The notes: a model not told the origin generated them from the letters alone. DNA of 64,000 bases from Sepioteuthis lessoniana (GCA_963585895.1 OY757921.1:55506081-55570080), one strand, 5' to 3'; shown: positions 38,790-53,438, counted from the stretch's first letter. Program-made: numbers and translations.

Positions 38790-41700
38790 ATGATGCATTT
38801 CCAATGCACCGATACACTTTTTTAAAATCTTTCTTTACAAGTTGTTTTACCTATTCTGCTATATGATTGATCGTTTGCAGTAGTAAAACTGCAAGGTTTT
38901 GCAACTGTCAACGATTGAACGTATTACAGAAAAAAAGAAGTTAAAGCTTTCTGAAGGATTTACCATAATTCACGTCTCCTATGTAGTTAAAAGTAAATCA
39001 AATGCACCGATCATTATAAAAATCCCATTAGTAATACACCCATTCTCCGCCCGTCTATGAGTGTTCTTGTTTTGTTATTACATTAAGTAAGAAAAATGTT
39101 TTACGTCATTGTTACTTTTAGCATGCGTAATGTTTCTGCAATTGTTACTTGTGCACATGTATCTTGTGATGAAAACAGGTATTCGTGAATATCGTACGAC
39201 AGTTATATTCACTGTTAGTGCACGCATACATTTTATGATGAACACTCTGATTTTGAAAGTACATTTTTTAACAATATTTAAAATGTTCATTGCGGCATGA
39301 ACATGCTAACATTTAAAATGCAATAAGTTTACTCTTAAAATCAAAATCAACTTCATACATATTTAAATGATAAACAATATGCAATGTTTTTTCTACACAT
39401 TGTATTGTCTAAAAGCATAAAATCCATAAATACTTGATTTTTTTAAATGAGTTTAATGTTCACATGTGTGGGTATATATTTTTATTACGAAAATATAATT
39501 TGCAATTTTACTTTACCAGATTACAAGTTTTATTGTAGGATTTTTTAAAATATCAAGAATCACACAGCAAACATTGCTAAATGCATCCTTTTTTACAATT
39601 TTTCTATTGTGTTATTTTACCTTATGATAATTTCTGTTATTTTCACTTTTAGATCAAATGAACATAGTCTTATGATGCATTTCCAATGCAGCGATACACT
39701 TTTTAAAAATCTTTCCTTACAAGTTGTTTTACCTATTCTGCTATATGATTGATCGTTTGCAGTAGTAAAACTGCAAGGTTTTTGCAACTGTCAACGATTG
39801 AACATATGACAGAAAAAAAGAAGTTAAAGCTTTCTGAAGGATTTACCATAATTCACTTCTCCTATGTAGTTAAAAGTAAATCAAATGCACCGATCATTAT
39901 AAAAATCCCATTTGTAATACACCCATTCTCCGCCCGTATATGAGTGTTCTTGTTTTGTTATTACATTAAGTAAGAAAAATGTTTTACGTCATTGTTACTT
40001 TTAGCATGCGTAATGTTTCTGCAATTGTTACTTGTGCACATGTATCTTGTGATGAAAACAGGTATTCGTGAATATCGTACGACAGTTATATTCACTGTTA
40101 GTGCACGCATACTTTTTATGATGAACACTTTGATTTTGAAAGTACATTTTTTAACAATATTTAACATGTTCATTGCGGCATGAACATGCTAACATTTAAA
40201 ATGCAATAAGTTTACTCTTAAAATCAAAATCAACTTCATACATATTTAAATGATAAACAATATGCAATGTTTTTTCTACACATTGTATTGTCTAAAAGCA
40301 TAAAATCCATAAATACTTGATTTTTTTAAATGAGTTTAATGTTCACATGTGTGGGTATATATTTTTATTACGAAAATATAATTTGCAATTTTACTTTACC
40401 AGATTAGAAGTTTTATTGTAGGATTTTTTAAAATATCAAGAATCACACAGCAAACATAGCTAAATGCATCCTTTTTTACAATTTTTCTATTGTGTTATTT
40501 TACCTTATGATAATTTCTGTTATTTTCACTTTTAGATCAAATGAACATAGTCTTATGATGCATTTCCAATGCAGCGATACACTTTTTTAAAATCTTTCCT
40601 TACAAGTTGTTTTACCTATTCTGCTATATGATTGATCGTTTGCAGTAGTAAAACTGCAAGGTTTTTGCAACTGTCAACGATTGAACATATGACAGAAAAA
40701 AAGAAGTTAAAGCTTTCTGAAGGATTTACCATAATTCACTTCTCCTATGTAGTTAAAAGTAAATCAAATGCACCGATCATTATAAAAATCCCATTTGTAA
40801 TACACACATTCTCCGCCCGTCTATGAGTGTTCTTGTTTTGTTATTACATTAAGTAAGAAAAATGTTTTACGTCATTGTTAGTTTTAGCATGCGTAGTGTT
40901 TCTGCAATTGTTACTTGTGCACATGTATCTTGTGATGAAAACAGGTATTCGTGAATATCGTACGACAGTTATATTCACTGTTAGTGCACGCATACTTTTT
41001 ATGATGAACACTTTGATTTTGAAAGTACATTTTTTAACAATACTTAAAATGTTCATTGCGGCATGAACATGCTAACATTTAAAATGCAATAAGTTTACTC
41101 TTAAAATCAAAATCAACTTCATACATATTTAAATGATAAACAATATGCAATGTTTTTTCTACACATTGTATTGTCTAAAAGCATAAAATCCATAAATACT
41201 TGATTTTTTTAAATGAGTTTAATGTTCACATGTGTGGGTATATATTTTTATTAGGAAAATATAATTTGCAATTTTACTATACCAGATTACAAGTTTTATT
41301 GTAGGATTTTTTAAAATATCAAGAATCACACAGCAAACATAGCTAAATGCATCCTTTTTTACAATTTTTCTATTGTGTTATTTTACCTTATGATAATTTC
41401 TGTTATTTTCACTTTTAGATCAAATGAACATAGTCTTATGATGCATTTCCAATGCAGCGATACACTTTTTAAAAATCTTTCCTTACAAGTTGTTTTACCT
41501 ATTCTGCTATATGATTGATCGTTTGCAGTAGTAAAACTGCAAGGTTTTTTCAACTGTCAACGATTGAACATATGACAGAAAAAAAGAAGTTAAAGCTTTC
41601 TGAAGGATTTACCATAATTCACTTCTCCTATGTAGTTAAAAGTAAATCAAATGCACCAATCATTATAAAAATCCCATTTGTAATACACCCATTCTCCGCC

Positions 41701-42150
41701 CGTCTATGAGTGTTCTTGTTTTGTTATTACATTAAGTAAGAAAAATGTTTTACGTCATTGTTAGTTTTAGCATGCGTAGTGTTTCTGCAATTGTTACTTG
41801 TGCACATGTATCTTGTGATGAAAACAGGTATTCGTGAATATCGTACGACAGTTATATTCACTGTTAGTGCACGCATACTTTTTATGATGAACACTCTAAT
41901 TTTGAAAGTACATTTTTTAACAATATTTAAAATGTTCATTGCGGCATGAACATGCTAACATTTAAAATGCAATAAGTTTACTCTTAAAATCAAAATCAAC
42001 TTCATACATATTTAAATGATAAACAATATGCAATGTTTTTTCTACACATTGTATTGCCTAAAAGCATTAAATCCATAAATACTTGATTTTTTTAAATGAG
42101 TTTAATGTTCACATGTGTGGGTATATATTTTTATTACGAAAATATAATTT
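38790..42150. repeat. Segmental duplication within the array, copy 1
   Basis: Units 39109, 39992, 40875 and 41758 with the tail of 38240. It shares rare markers with 43310-47560: TCTTTCTTTAC, GAACGTATTAC, CACGTCTCC, GCATACATTTTATG, ACATTGCTAAATGC, CCCGTATATGAG, ATACACACATTC, ATTAGGAAAAT, ACTATACCAG and TGCCTAAAAGCATTAAAT. The ends are approximate and set by the outermost shared markers. Confidence 0.87.
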
Positions 42151-42639
42151 GCAATTTTACTTTACCAGATTAGAAGTTTTATTGTAGGATTTTTTAAAAT
42201 ATCAAGAATCACACAGCAAACATAGCTAAATGCATCCTTTTTTACAATTTTTCTATTGTGTTATTTTACCTTATGATAATTTCTGTTATTTTCACTTTTA
42301 GATCAAATGAACATAGTCTTATGATGCATTTCCAATGCAGCGATACACTTTTTTAAAATCTTTCCTTACAAGTTGTTTTACCTATTCTGCTATATGATTG
42401 ATCGTTTGCAGTAGTAAAACTGCAAGGTTTTTGCAACTGTCAACGATTGAACATATGACAGAAAAAAAGAAGTTAAAGCTTTCTGAAGGATTTACCATAA
42501 TTCACTTCTCCTATGTAGTTAAAAGTAAATAAATGCACCGATCATTATAAAAATCCCATTTGTAATACACCCATTCTCCGCCCGTCTATGAGTGTTCTTG
42601 TTTTGTTATTACATTAAGTAAGAAAAATGTTTTACGTCA

Positions 42640-43640
42640 TTGTTAGTTTTAGCATGCGTAATGTTTCTGCAATTGTTACTTGTGCACATGTATCTTGTGA
42701 TGAAAACAGGTATTCGTGAATATCGTACGACAGTTATATTCACTGTTAGTGCACGCATACTTTTTATGATGAACACTCTAATTTTGAAAGTACATTTTTT
42801 AACAATATTTAAAATGTTCATTGCGGCATGAACATGCTAACATTTAAAATGCAATAAGTTTACTCTTAAAATCAAAATCAACTTCATACATATTTAAATG
42901 ATAAACAATATGCAATGTTTTTTCTACACATTGTATTGTCTAAAAGCATAAAATCCATAAATACTTGATTTTTTTAAATGAGTTTAATGTTCACATGTGT
43001 GGGTATATATTTTTATTACGAAAATATAATTTGCAATTTTACTTTACCAGATTAGAAGTTTTATTGTAGGATTTTTTAAAATATCAAGAATCACACAGAA
43101 AACATAGCTAAATGCATCCTTTTTTACAATTTTTCTATTGTGTTATTTTACCTGTTATTTTCACTTTTAGATCAAATGAACAAAGTCTTATGATGCATTT
43201 CCAATGCACCGACACAGCAGACATAGCTAAATGCATCCTTTTTTAGAATTTTTCTATTGTGTTATTTTACCTTATGATAATTTCTGTTATTTTCACTTTT
43301 AGATCAAATGAACATAGTCTTATGATGCATTTCCAATGCACCGATACACTTTTTTAAAATCTTTCTTTACAAGTTGTTTTACCTATTCTGCTATATGATT
43401 GATCGTTTGCAGTAGTAAAACTGCAAGGTTTTGCAACTGTCAACGATTGAACGTATTACAGAAAAAAAGAAGTTAAAGCTTTCTGAAGGATTTACCATAA
43501 TTCACGTCTCCTATGTAGTTAAAAGTAAATCAAATGCACCGATCATTATAAAAATCCCATTAGTAATACACCCATTCTCCGCCCGTCTATGAGTGTTCTT
43601 GTTTTGTTATTACATTAAGTAAGAAAAATGTTTTACGTCA
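42640..43640. repeat. 1001-bp duplication unit with a recombinant tail (instance 6)
   Basis: Copies lie at 43093-43211 and from 43212, in the CAGCAGACATAG form, with a private CACAGAAAACATAG. The second copy keeps the 13-bp segment (about 43272-43284), but from 43341 it has the CACCG, TCTTTCTTTAC, GAACGTATTAC and CACGTCTCC markers of the ordinary unit 38240-39108. The switch lies between about 43285 and 43341. Confidence 0.9.
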
Positions 43641-46600
43641 TTGTTACTTTTAGCATGCGTAATGTTTCTGCAATTGTTACTTGTGCACATGTATCTTGTG
43701 ATGAAAACAGGTATTCGTGAATATCGTACGACAGTTATATTCACTGTTAGTGCACGCATACATTTTATGATGAACACTCTGATTTTGAAAGTACATTTTT
43801 TAACAATATTTAAAATGTTCATTGCGGCATGAACATGCTAACATTTAAAATGCAATAAGTTTACTCTTAAAATCAAAATCAACTTCATACATATTTAAAT
43901 GATAAACAATATGCAATGTTTTTTCTACACATTGTATTGTCTAAAAGCATAAAATCCATAAATACTTGATTTTTTTAAATGAGTTTAATGTTCACATGTG
44001 TGGGTATATATTTTTATTACGAAAATATAATTTGCAATTTTACTTTACCAGATTACAAGTTTTATTGTAGGATTTTTTAAAATATCAAGAATCACAATGC
44101 AAACATTGCTAAATGCATCCTTTTTTACAATTTTTCTATTGTGTTATTTTACCTTATGATAATTTCTGTTATTTTCACTTTTAGATCAAATGAACATAGT
44201 CTTATGATGCATTTCCAATGCAGCGATACACTTTTTAAAAATCTTTCCTTACAAGTTGTTTTACCTATTCTGCTATATGATTGATCGTTTGCAGTAGTAA
44301 AACTGCAAGGTTTTTGCAACTGTCAACGATTGAACATATGACAGAAAAAAAGAAGTTAAAGCTTTCTGAAGGATTTACCATAATTCACTTCTCCTATGTA
44401 GTTAAAAGTAAATCAAATGCACCGATCATTATAAAAATCCCATTTGTAATACACCCATTCTCTGCCCGTATATGAGTGTTCTTGTTTTGTTATTACATTA
44501 AGTAAGAAAAATGTTTTACGTCATTGTTAGTTTTAGCATGCGTAATGTTTCTGCAATTGTTACTTGTGCACATGTATCTTGTGATGAAAACAGGTATTCG
44601 TGAATATCGTACGACAGTTATATTCACTGTTAGTGCACGCATACTTTTTATGATGAACACTTTGATTTTGAAAGTACATTTTTTAACAATATTTAACATG
44701 TTCATTGCGGCATGAACATGCTAACATTTAAAATGCAATAAGTTTACTCTTAAAATCAAAATCAACTTCATACATATTTAAATGATAAACAATATGCAAT
44801 GTTTTTTCTACACATTGTATTGTCTAAAAGCATAAAATCCATAAATACTTGATTTTTTTAAATGAGTTTAATGTTCACATGTGTGGGTATATATTTTTAT
44901 TACGAAAATATAATTTGCAATTTTACTTTACCAGATTAGAAGTTTTATTGTAGGATTTTTTAAAATATCAAGAATCACACAGCAAACATAGCTAAATGCA
45001 TCCTTTTTTACAATTTTTCTATTGTGTTATTTTACCTTATGATAATTTCTGTTATTTTCACTTTTAGATCAAATGAACATAGTCTTATGATGCATTTCCA
45101 ATGCAGCGATACACTTTTTTAAAATCTTTCCTTACAAGTTGTTTTACCTATTCTGCTATATGATTGATCGTTTGCAGTAGTAAAACTGCAAGGTTTTTGC
45201 AACTGTCAACGATTGAACATATGACAGAAAAAAAGAAGTTAAAGCTTTCTGAAGGATTTACCATAATTCACTTCTCCTATGTAGTTAAAAGTAAATCAAA
45301 TGCACCGATCATTATAAAAATCCCATTTGTAATACACCCATTCTCCGCCCGTCTATGAGTGTTCTTGTTTTGTTATTACATTAAGTAAGAAAAATGTTTT
45401 ACGTCATTGTTACTTTTAGCATGCGTAATGTTTCTGCAATTGTTACTTGTGCACATGTATCTTGTGATGAAAACAGGTATTCGTGAATATCGTACGACAG
45501 TTATATTCACTGTTAGTGCACGCATACTTTTTATGATGAACACTTTGATTTTGAAAGTACATTTTTTAACAATATTTAACATGTTCATTGCGGCATGAAC
45601 ATGCTAACATTTAAAATGCAATAAGTTTACTCTTAAAATCAAAATCAACTTCATACATATTTAAATGATAAACAATATGCAATGTTTTTTCTACACATTG
45701 TATTGTCTAAAAGCATAAAATCCATAAATACTTGATTTTTTTAAATGAGTTTAATGTTCACATGTGTGGGTATATATTTTTATTACGAAAATATAATTTG
45801 CAATTTTACTTTACCAGATTAGAAGTTTTATTGTAGGATTTTTTAAAATATCAAGAATCACACAGCAAACATAGCTAAATGCATCCTTTTTTACAATTTT
45901 TCTATTGTGTTATTTTACCTTATGATAATTTCTGTTATTTTCACTTTTAGATCAAATGAACATAGTCTTATGATGCATTTCCAATGCAGCGATACACTTT
46001 TTTAAAATCTTTCCTTACAAGTTGTTTTACCTATTCTGCTATATGATTGATCGTTTGTAGTAGTAAAACTGCAAGGTTTTTTCAACTGTCAACGATTGAA
46101 CATATGACAGAAAAAAAGAAGTTAAAGCTTTCTGAAGGATTTACCATAATTCACTTCTCCTATGTAGTTAAAAGTAAATCAAATGTACCGATCATTATAA
46201 AAATCCCATTTGTAATACACACATTCTCCGCCCGTCTATGAGTGTTCTTGTTTTGTTATTACATTAAGTAAGAAAAATGTTTTACGTCATTGTTAGTTTT
46301 AGCATGCGTAGTGTTTCTGCAATTGTTACTTGTGCACATGTATCTTGTGATGAAAACAGGTATTCGTGAATATCGTACGACAGTTATATTCACTGTTAGT
46401 GCACGCATACTTTTTATGATGAACACTTTGATTTTGAAAGTACATTTTTTAACAATACTTAAAATGTTCATTGCGGCATGAACATGCTAACATTTAAAAT
46501 GCAATAAGTTTACTCTTAAAATCAAAATCAACTTCATACATATTTAAATGATAAACAATATGCAATGTTTTTTCTACACATTGTATTGTCTAAAAGCATA

Positions 46601-47560
46601 AAATCCATAAATACTTGATTTTTTTAAATGAGTTTAATGTTCACATGTGTGGGTATATATTTTTATTAGGAAAATATAATTTGCAATTTTACTATACCAG
46701 ATTACAAGTTTTATTGTAGGATTTTTTAAAATATCAAGAATCACACAGCAAACATAGCTAAATGCATCCTTTTTTACAATTTTTCTATTGTGTTATTTTA
46801 CCTTATGATAATTTCTGTTATTTTCACTTTTAGATCAAATGAACATAGTCTTATGATGCATTTCCAATGCAGCGATACACTTTTTAAAAATCTTTCCTTA
46901 CAAGTTGTTTTACCTATTCTGCTATATGATTGATCGTTTGCAGTAGTAAAACTGCAAGGTTTTTTCAACTGTCAACGATTGAACATATGACAGAAAAAAA
47001 GAAGTTAAAGCTTTCTGAAGGATTTACCATAATTCACTTCTCCTATGTAGTTAAAAGTAAATCAAATGCACCAATCATTATAAAAATCCCATTTGTAATA
47101 CACCCATTCTCCGCCCGTCTATGAGTGTTCTTGTTTTGTTATTACATTAAGTAAGAAAAATGTTTTACGTCATTGTTAGTTTTAGCATGCGTAGTGTTTC
47201 TGCAATTGTTACTTGTGCACATGTATCTTGTGATGAAAACAGGTATTCGTGAATATCGTACGACAGTTATATTCACTGTTAGTGCACGCATACTTTTTAT
47301 GATGAACACTCTAATTTAGAAAGTACATTTTTTAACAATATTTAAAATGTTCATTGCGGCATGAACATGCTAACATTTAAAATGCAATAAGTTTACTCTT
47401 AAAATCAAAATCAACTTCATACATATTTAAATGATAAACAATATGCAATGTTTTTTCTACACATTGTATTGCCTAAAAGCATTAAATCCATAAATACTTG
47501 ATTTTTTTAAATGAGTTTAATGTTCACATGTGTGGGTATATATTTTTATTACGAAAATAT
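43310..47560. repeat. Segmental duplication within the array, copy 2 (one extra unit)
   Basis: It matches copy 1 at an offset of 4532 bp for unit 43641, then 5415 bp for units 45407, 46290 and 47173, because one additional 883-bp unit (44524-45406) sits inside. Small later changes include TCTGCCCG near 44462, CACAATGCAAACATTG near 44095, TTTGTAGTAG near 46056, AATGTACCG near 46184 and TTTAGAAAG near 47318 (a stop in the core frame). Confidence 0.87.
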
Positions 47561-48055
47561 AATTTGCAATTTTACTTTACCAGATTACAAGTTTTATTGT
47601 AGGATTTTTTAAAATATCAAGAATCACACAGCAAACATAGCTAAATGCATCCTTTTTTAGAATTTTTCTATTGTGTTATTTTACCTTATGATAATTTCTG
47701 TTATTTTCACTTTTAGATCAAATGAACATAGTCTTATGATGCATTTCCAATGCAGCGATACACTTTTTAAAAATCTTTCCTTACAAGTTGTTTTACCTAT
47801 TCTGCTATATGATTGATCGTTTGCAGTAGTAAAACTGCAAGGTTTTTGCAACTGTCAACGATTGAACATATGACAGAAAAAAAGAAGTTAAAGCTTTCTG
47901 AAGGATTTACCATAATTCACTTCTCCTATGTAGTTAAAAGTAAATCAAATGCACCAATCATTATAAAAATCCCATTTGTAATACACCCATTCTCCGCCCG
48001 TCTATGAGTGTTCTTGTTTTGTTATTACATTAAGTAAGAAAAATGTTTTACGTCA

Positions 48056-51000
48056 TTGTTAGTTTTAGCATGCGTAGTGTTTCTGCAATTGTTACTTGTG
48101 CACATGTATCTTGTGATGAAAACAGGTATTCGTGAATATCGTACGACAGTTATATTCACTGTTAGTGCACGCATACTTTTTATGATGAACACTCTAATTT
48201 TGAAAGTACATTTTTTAACAATATTTAAAATGTTCATTGCGGCATGAACATGCTAACATTTAAAATGCAATAAGTTTACTCTTAAAATCAAAATCAACTT
48301 CATACATATTTAAATGATAAACAATATGCAATGTTTTTTCTACACATTGTATTGTCTAAAAGCATAAAATCCATAAATACTTGATTTTTTAAAATGAGTT
48401 TAATGTTCACATGTGTGGGTATATATTTTTATTACGAAAATATAATTTGCAATTTTACTTTACCAGATTACAAGTTTTATTGTAGGATTTTTTAAAATAT
48501 CAAGAATCACACAGCAAACATAGCTAAATGCATCCTTTTTTAGAATTTTTCTATTGTGTTATTTTACCTTATGATAATTTCTGTTATTTTCACTTTTAGA
48601 TCAAATGAACATAGTCTTATGATGCATTTCCAATGCAGCGATACACTTTTTTAAAATCTTTCCTTACAAGTTGTTTTACCTATTCTGCTATATGATTGAT
48701 CGTTTGCAGTAGTAAAACTGCAAGGTTTTTGCAACTGTCAACGATTGAACATATGACAGAAAAAAAGAAGTTAAAGCTTTCTGAAGGATTTACCATAATT
48801 CACTTCTCCTATGTAGTTAAAAGTAAATCAAATGCACCGATCATTATAAAAATCCCATTTGTAATACACCCATTCTCCGCCCGTCTATGAGTGTTCTTGT
48901 TTTGTTATTACATTAAGTAAGAAAAATGTTTTACGTCATTGTTAGTTTTAGCATGCGTAATGTTTCTGCAATTGTTACTTGTGCACATGTATCTTGTGAT
49001 GAAAACAGGTATTCGTGAATATCGTACGACAGTTATATTCACTGTTAGTGCACGCATACTTTTTATGATGAACACTCTAATTTTGAAAGTACATTTTTTA
49101 ACAATATTTAAAATGTTCATTGCGGTATGAACATGCTAACATTTAAAATGCAATAAGTTTACTCTTAAAATCAAAATCAACTTCATACATATTTAAATGA
49201 TAAACAATATGCAATGTTTTTTCTACACATTGTATTGTCTAAAAGCATAAAATCCATAAATACTTGATTTTTTTAAATGAGTTTAATGTTCACATGTGTG
49301 GGTATATATTTTTATTACGAAAATATAATTTGCAATTTTACTTTACCAGATTACAAGTTTTATTGTAGGATTTTTTAAAATATCAAGAATCACACAGCAA
49401 ACATAGCTAAATGCATCCTTTTTTACAATTTTTCTATTGTGTTATTTTACCTGTTATTTTCACTTTTAGATCAAATGAACAAAGTCTTATGATGCATTTC
49501 CAATGCACCGACACAGCAAACATAGCTAAATGCATCCTTTTTTAGAATTTTTCTATTGTGTTATTTTACCTTATGATAATTTCTGTTATTTTCACTTTTA
49601 GATCAAATGAACATAGTCTTATGATGCATTTCCAATGCAGCGATACACTTTTTTAAAATCTTTCCTTACAAGTTGTTTTACCTATTCTGCTATATGATTG
49701 ATCGTTTGCAGTAGTAAAACTGCAAGGTTTTTGCAACTGTCAACGATTGAACATATTACAGAAAAAAAGAAGTTAAAGCTTTCTGAAGGATTTACATTAA
49801 TTCACTTCTCCTATGTAGTTAAAAGTAAATCAAATGCACCGATCAATATAAAAATCCCATTTGTAATACACCCATTCTCCGCCCGTCTATTAGTGTTCTT
49901 GTTTTGTTATTACATTAAGTAAGAAAAATGTTTTACGTCATTGTTAGTTTTAGCATGCGTAATGTTTCTGCAATTGTTACTTGTGCACATGTATCTTGTG
50001 ATGAAAACAGGTATTCGTGAATATCGTACGACAGTTATATTCACTGTTAGTGCACGCATACTTTTTATGATGAAAACTCTAATTTTGAAAGTACATTTTT
50101 TAACAATATTTAAAATGTTCATTGCGGCATGAACATGCTAACATTTAAAATGCAATAAGTTTACTCTTAAAATCAAAATCAACTTCATACATATTTAAAT
50201 GATAAACAATATGCAATGTTTTTTCTACACATTGTATTGTCTAAAAGCATAAAATCCATAAATACTTGATTTTTTAAAATGAGTTTAATGTTCACATGTG
50301 TGGGTATATATTTTTATTACGAAAATATAATTTGCAATTTTACTTTAGCAGATTACAAGTTTTATTGTAGGATTTTTTAAAATATCAAGAATCACACAGC
50401 AAACATAGCTAAATGCATCCTTTTTTACAATTTTTCTATTGTGTTATTTTACCTGTTATATTCACTTTTAGATCAAATGAACATAGTCTTATGATGCATT
50501 TCCAATGCAGCGATACACTTTTTTAAAATCTTTCCTTACAAGTTGTTTTACCTATTCTGCTATATGATTGATCGTTTGCAGTAGTAAAACTGCAAGGTTT
50601 TGCAACTGTCAACGATTGAACATATTACAGAAAAAAGAAGTTAAAGCTTTCTGAAGGATTTACCATAATTCACTTCTCCTATGTAGTTAAAAGTAAATCA
50701 AATGCACCGATCATTATAAAAATCCCATTAGTAATACACCCATTCTCCGCCCGTCTATGAGTGTTCTTGTTTTGTTATTACATTAAGTAAGAAAAATGTT
50801 TTACGTCATTGTTACTTTTAGCATGCGTAATGTTTCTGCAATTGTTACTTGTGCACATGTATCTTGTGATGAAAACAGGTATTCGTGAATATCGTACGAC
50901 AGTTATATTCACTGTTAGTGCACGCATACTTTTTATGATGAACACTTTGATTTTGAAAGTACATTTTTTAACAATACTTAAAATGTTCATTGCGGCATGA

Positions 51001-51686
51001 ACATGCTAACATTTAAAATGCAATAAGTTTACTCTTAAAATCAAAATCAACTTCATACATATTTAAATGATAAACAATATGCAATGTTTTTTCTACACAT
51101 TGTATTGTCTAAAAGCATAAAATCCATAAATACTTGATTTTTTTAAATGAGTTTAATGTTCACATGTGTGGGTATATATTTTTATTACGAAAATATAATT
51201 TGCAATTTTACTTTACCATATTACAAGTTTTATTGTAGGATTTTTTAAAATATCAAGAATCACACAGCAAACATAGCTAAATGCATCCTTTTTTAGAATT
51301 TTTCTATTGTGTTATTTTACCTTATGATAATTTCTGTTATTTTCACTTTTAGATCAAAAACATAGTCTTATGATGCATTTCCAATGCAGCGATACACTTT
51401 TTAAAAATCTTTCCTTACAAGTTGTTTTACCTATTCTGCTATATGATTGATCGTTTGCAGTAGTAAAACTGCAAGGTTTTTTCAACTGTCAACGATTGAA
51501 CATATGACAGAAAAAAAGAAGTTAAAGCTTTCTGAAGGATTTACCATAATTCACTTCTATGTAGTTAAAAGTAAATCAAATGCACCGATCATTATAAAAA
51601 TCCCATTTGTAATACACCCATTCTCCGCCCGTCTATGAGTGTTCTTGTTTTGTTATTACATTAAGTAAAAAAAATGTTTTACGTCA
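48056..51686. repeat. Mixed units between the segmental duplication and the X/Y block
   Basis: Units 48056 (883 bp, type G), 48939 (1002 bp, listed separately), 49941 (868 bp: no 13-bp segment, 4T, one A fewer in the A run) and 50809 (878 bp). Unit 50809 lost 2 bp (GATCAAAAACATAG, near 51356) and 3 bp (CACTTCTATGTAG, near 51556). No regular period is visible here. Confidence 0.82.
48939..49940. repeat. 1002-bp unit with 119-bp duplication (instance 7)
   Basis: Copies lie at 49392-49510 and from 49511, in the CAGCAAACATAG form with TAGAATTT as in 31583. The tail has TACATTAATTC and CTATTAGTG but not AAAACGAAG or GTAGTGAAAAG, so it represents an earlier or mixed state of the tail seen in 34470. 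A change in the core hairpin (GCGGTATGAAC) is private. Confidence 0.92.
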
Positions 51687-52569
51687 TTGTTAGTTTTAGC
51701 ATGCGTAATGTTTCTGCAATTGTTACTTGTGCACATGTATCTTGTGATGAAAACAGGTATTCGTGAATATCGTACGACAGTTATATTCACTGTTAGTGCA
51801 CGCGTACTTTTTATGATGAACACTTTGATTTTGAAAGTACATTTTTTAACAATATTTAACATGTTCATTGCGGCATGAACATGCTAACATTTAAAATGCA
51901 ATAAGTTTACTCTTAAAATCAAAATCAACTTCATACATATTTAAATGATAAACAATATGCAATGTTTTTTCTACACATTGTATTGTCTAAAAGCATAAAA
52001 TCCATAAATACTTGATTTTTTTAAATGAGTTTAATGTTCACATGTGTGGGTATATATTTTTATTACGAAAATATAATTTGCAATTTTACTTTACAAGATT
52101 TCATGTTTTATTTTAGGATTTTTAAAAATATATAGAATCACACAGCAAACATAGCTAAATGCATCCTTTTTTACAATTTTTCTATTGTGTTATTTTACCT
52201 TATGATAATTTCTGTTATTTTCAATTTTAGATCAAATGAACATAGTCTTATGATGCATTTCCAATGCACCGATACACTTTTTTAAAATCTTTCCTTACAA
52301 GTTGTTTTACCTATTCTGCTATATGTTTGATCGTTTGCAGTAGCAAAACTGCAAGGTTTTTGCAACTGTCAACGATTGAACATATGACAGAAAAAAAGAA
52401 GTTAAAGCTTTCTGAAGGATTTACCATAATTCACTTCTCCTATGTAGTTAAAAGTAAATTAAATGCACCGATCATTATAAAAATCCCATTTGTAATACAC
52501 CCATTCTCCACCCGTCTATGAGTGTTCTTGTTTTGTTATTATATTAAGTAAGAAAAATGTTTTACGTCA

Positions 52570-53438
52570 TTGTTACTTTTAGCATGCGTAATGTTTCTGC
52601 AATTGTTACTTGTGCACATATATCTTGTGATGAAAACAGGTATTCGTGAATATTGTACGACAGTTATATTCACTGTTAGTGCACGCATACTTTTTATGAT
52701 GAACACTTTGATTTTGAAAGTACATTTTTTAACAATATTTAAAATGTTCATTGCGGCATGAACATGCTAACATTTAAAATGCAATAAGTTTACTCCTAAA
52801 ATCAAAATCAACTTCATACATATTTAAATGATAAACAATATGCAATGTTTTTTCTACACATTGTATTGTCTAAAAGCATAAAATCCATAAATACTTAATT
52901 TTTTATATGAGTTTAATGTTCACATGTGTGGGTATATATTTTTATTACGAAAATATAATTTGCAATTTTACTTTACAAGATTACAAGTTTTATTGTAGGA
53001 TTTTTTAAAATATATAGAATCACACAGCAAACATAGCTAAATGCATCCTTTTTTACAATTTTTCTATTGTGTTATTTTACCTGTTATTTTCACTTTTAGA
53101 TCAAATGAACATAGTCTTATGATGCATTTCCAATGCACCGATACACTTTTTTAAAATCTTTCCTTACAAGTTGTTTTACCTATTCTGCTATATGTTTGAT
53201 CGTTTGCAGTAGCAAAACTGCAAGGTTTTTGCAACTGTCAACGATTGAACATATGACAGAAAAAAAGAAGTTAAAGCTTTCTGAAGGATTTACCATAATT
53301 CACTTCTCCTATGTAGTTAAAAGTAAATTAAATGCACCGATCATTATAAAAATCCCATTTGTAATACACCCATTCTCCACCCGTCTATGAGTGTTCTTGT
53401 TTTGTTATTATATTAAGTAAGAAAAATGTTTTACGTCA
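52570..53438. repeat. Chimeric X-head/Y-tail unit
   Basis: The unit is X-type up to at least 53093 (CTTAATTTTTTATATGAG, no 13-bp segment, TTTTCACTTTTAG) and Y-type from 53195 (ATATGTTTGATC, AGTAGCAAAAC, CTCCACCC). The next unit is X again, so two X heads are adjacent and one Y head is missing. An unequal exchange within 53093-53195 explains this. Confidence 0.87.
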
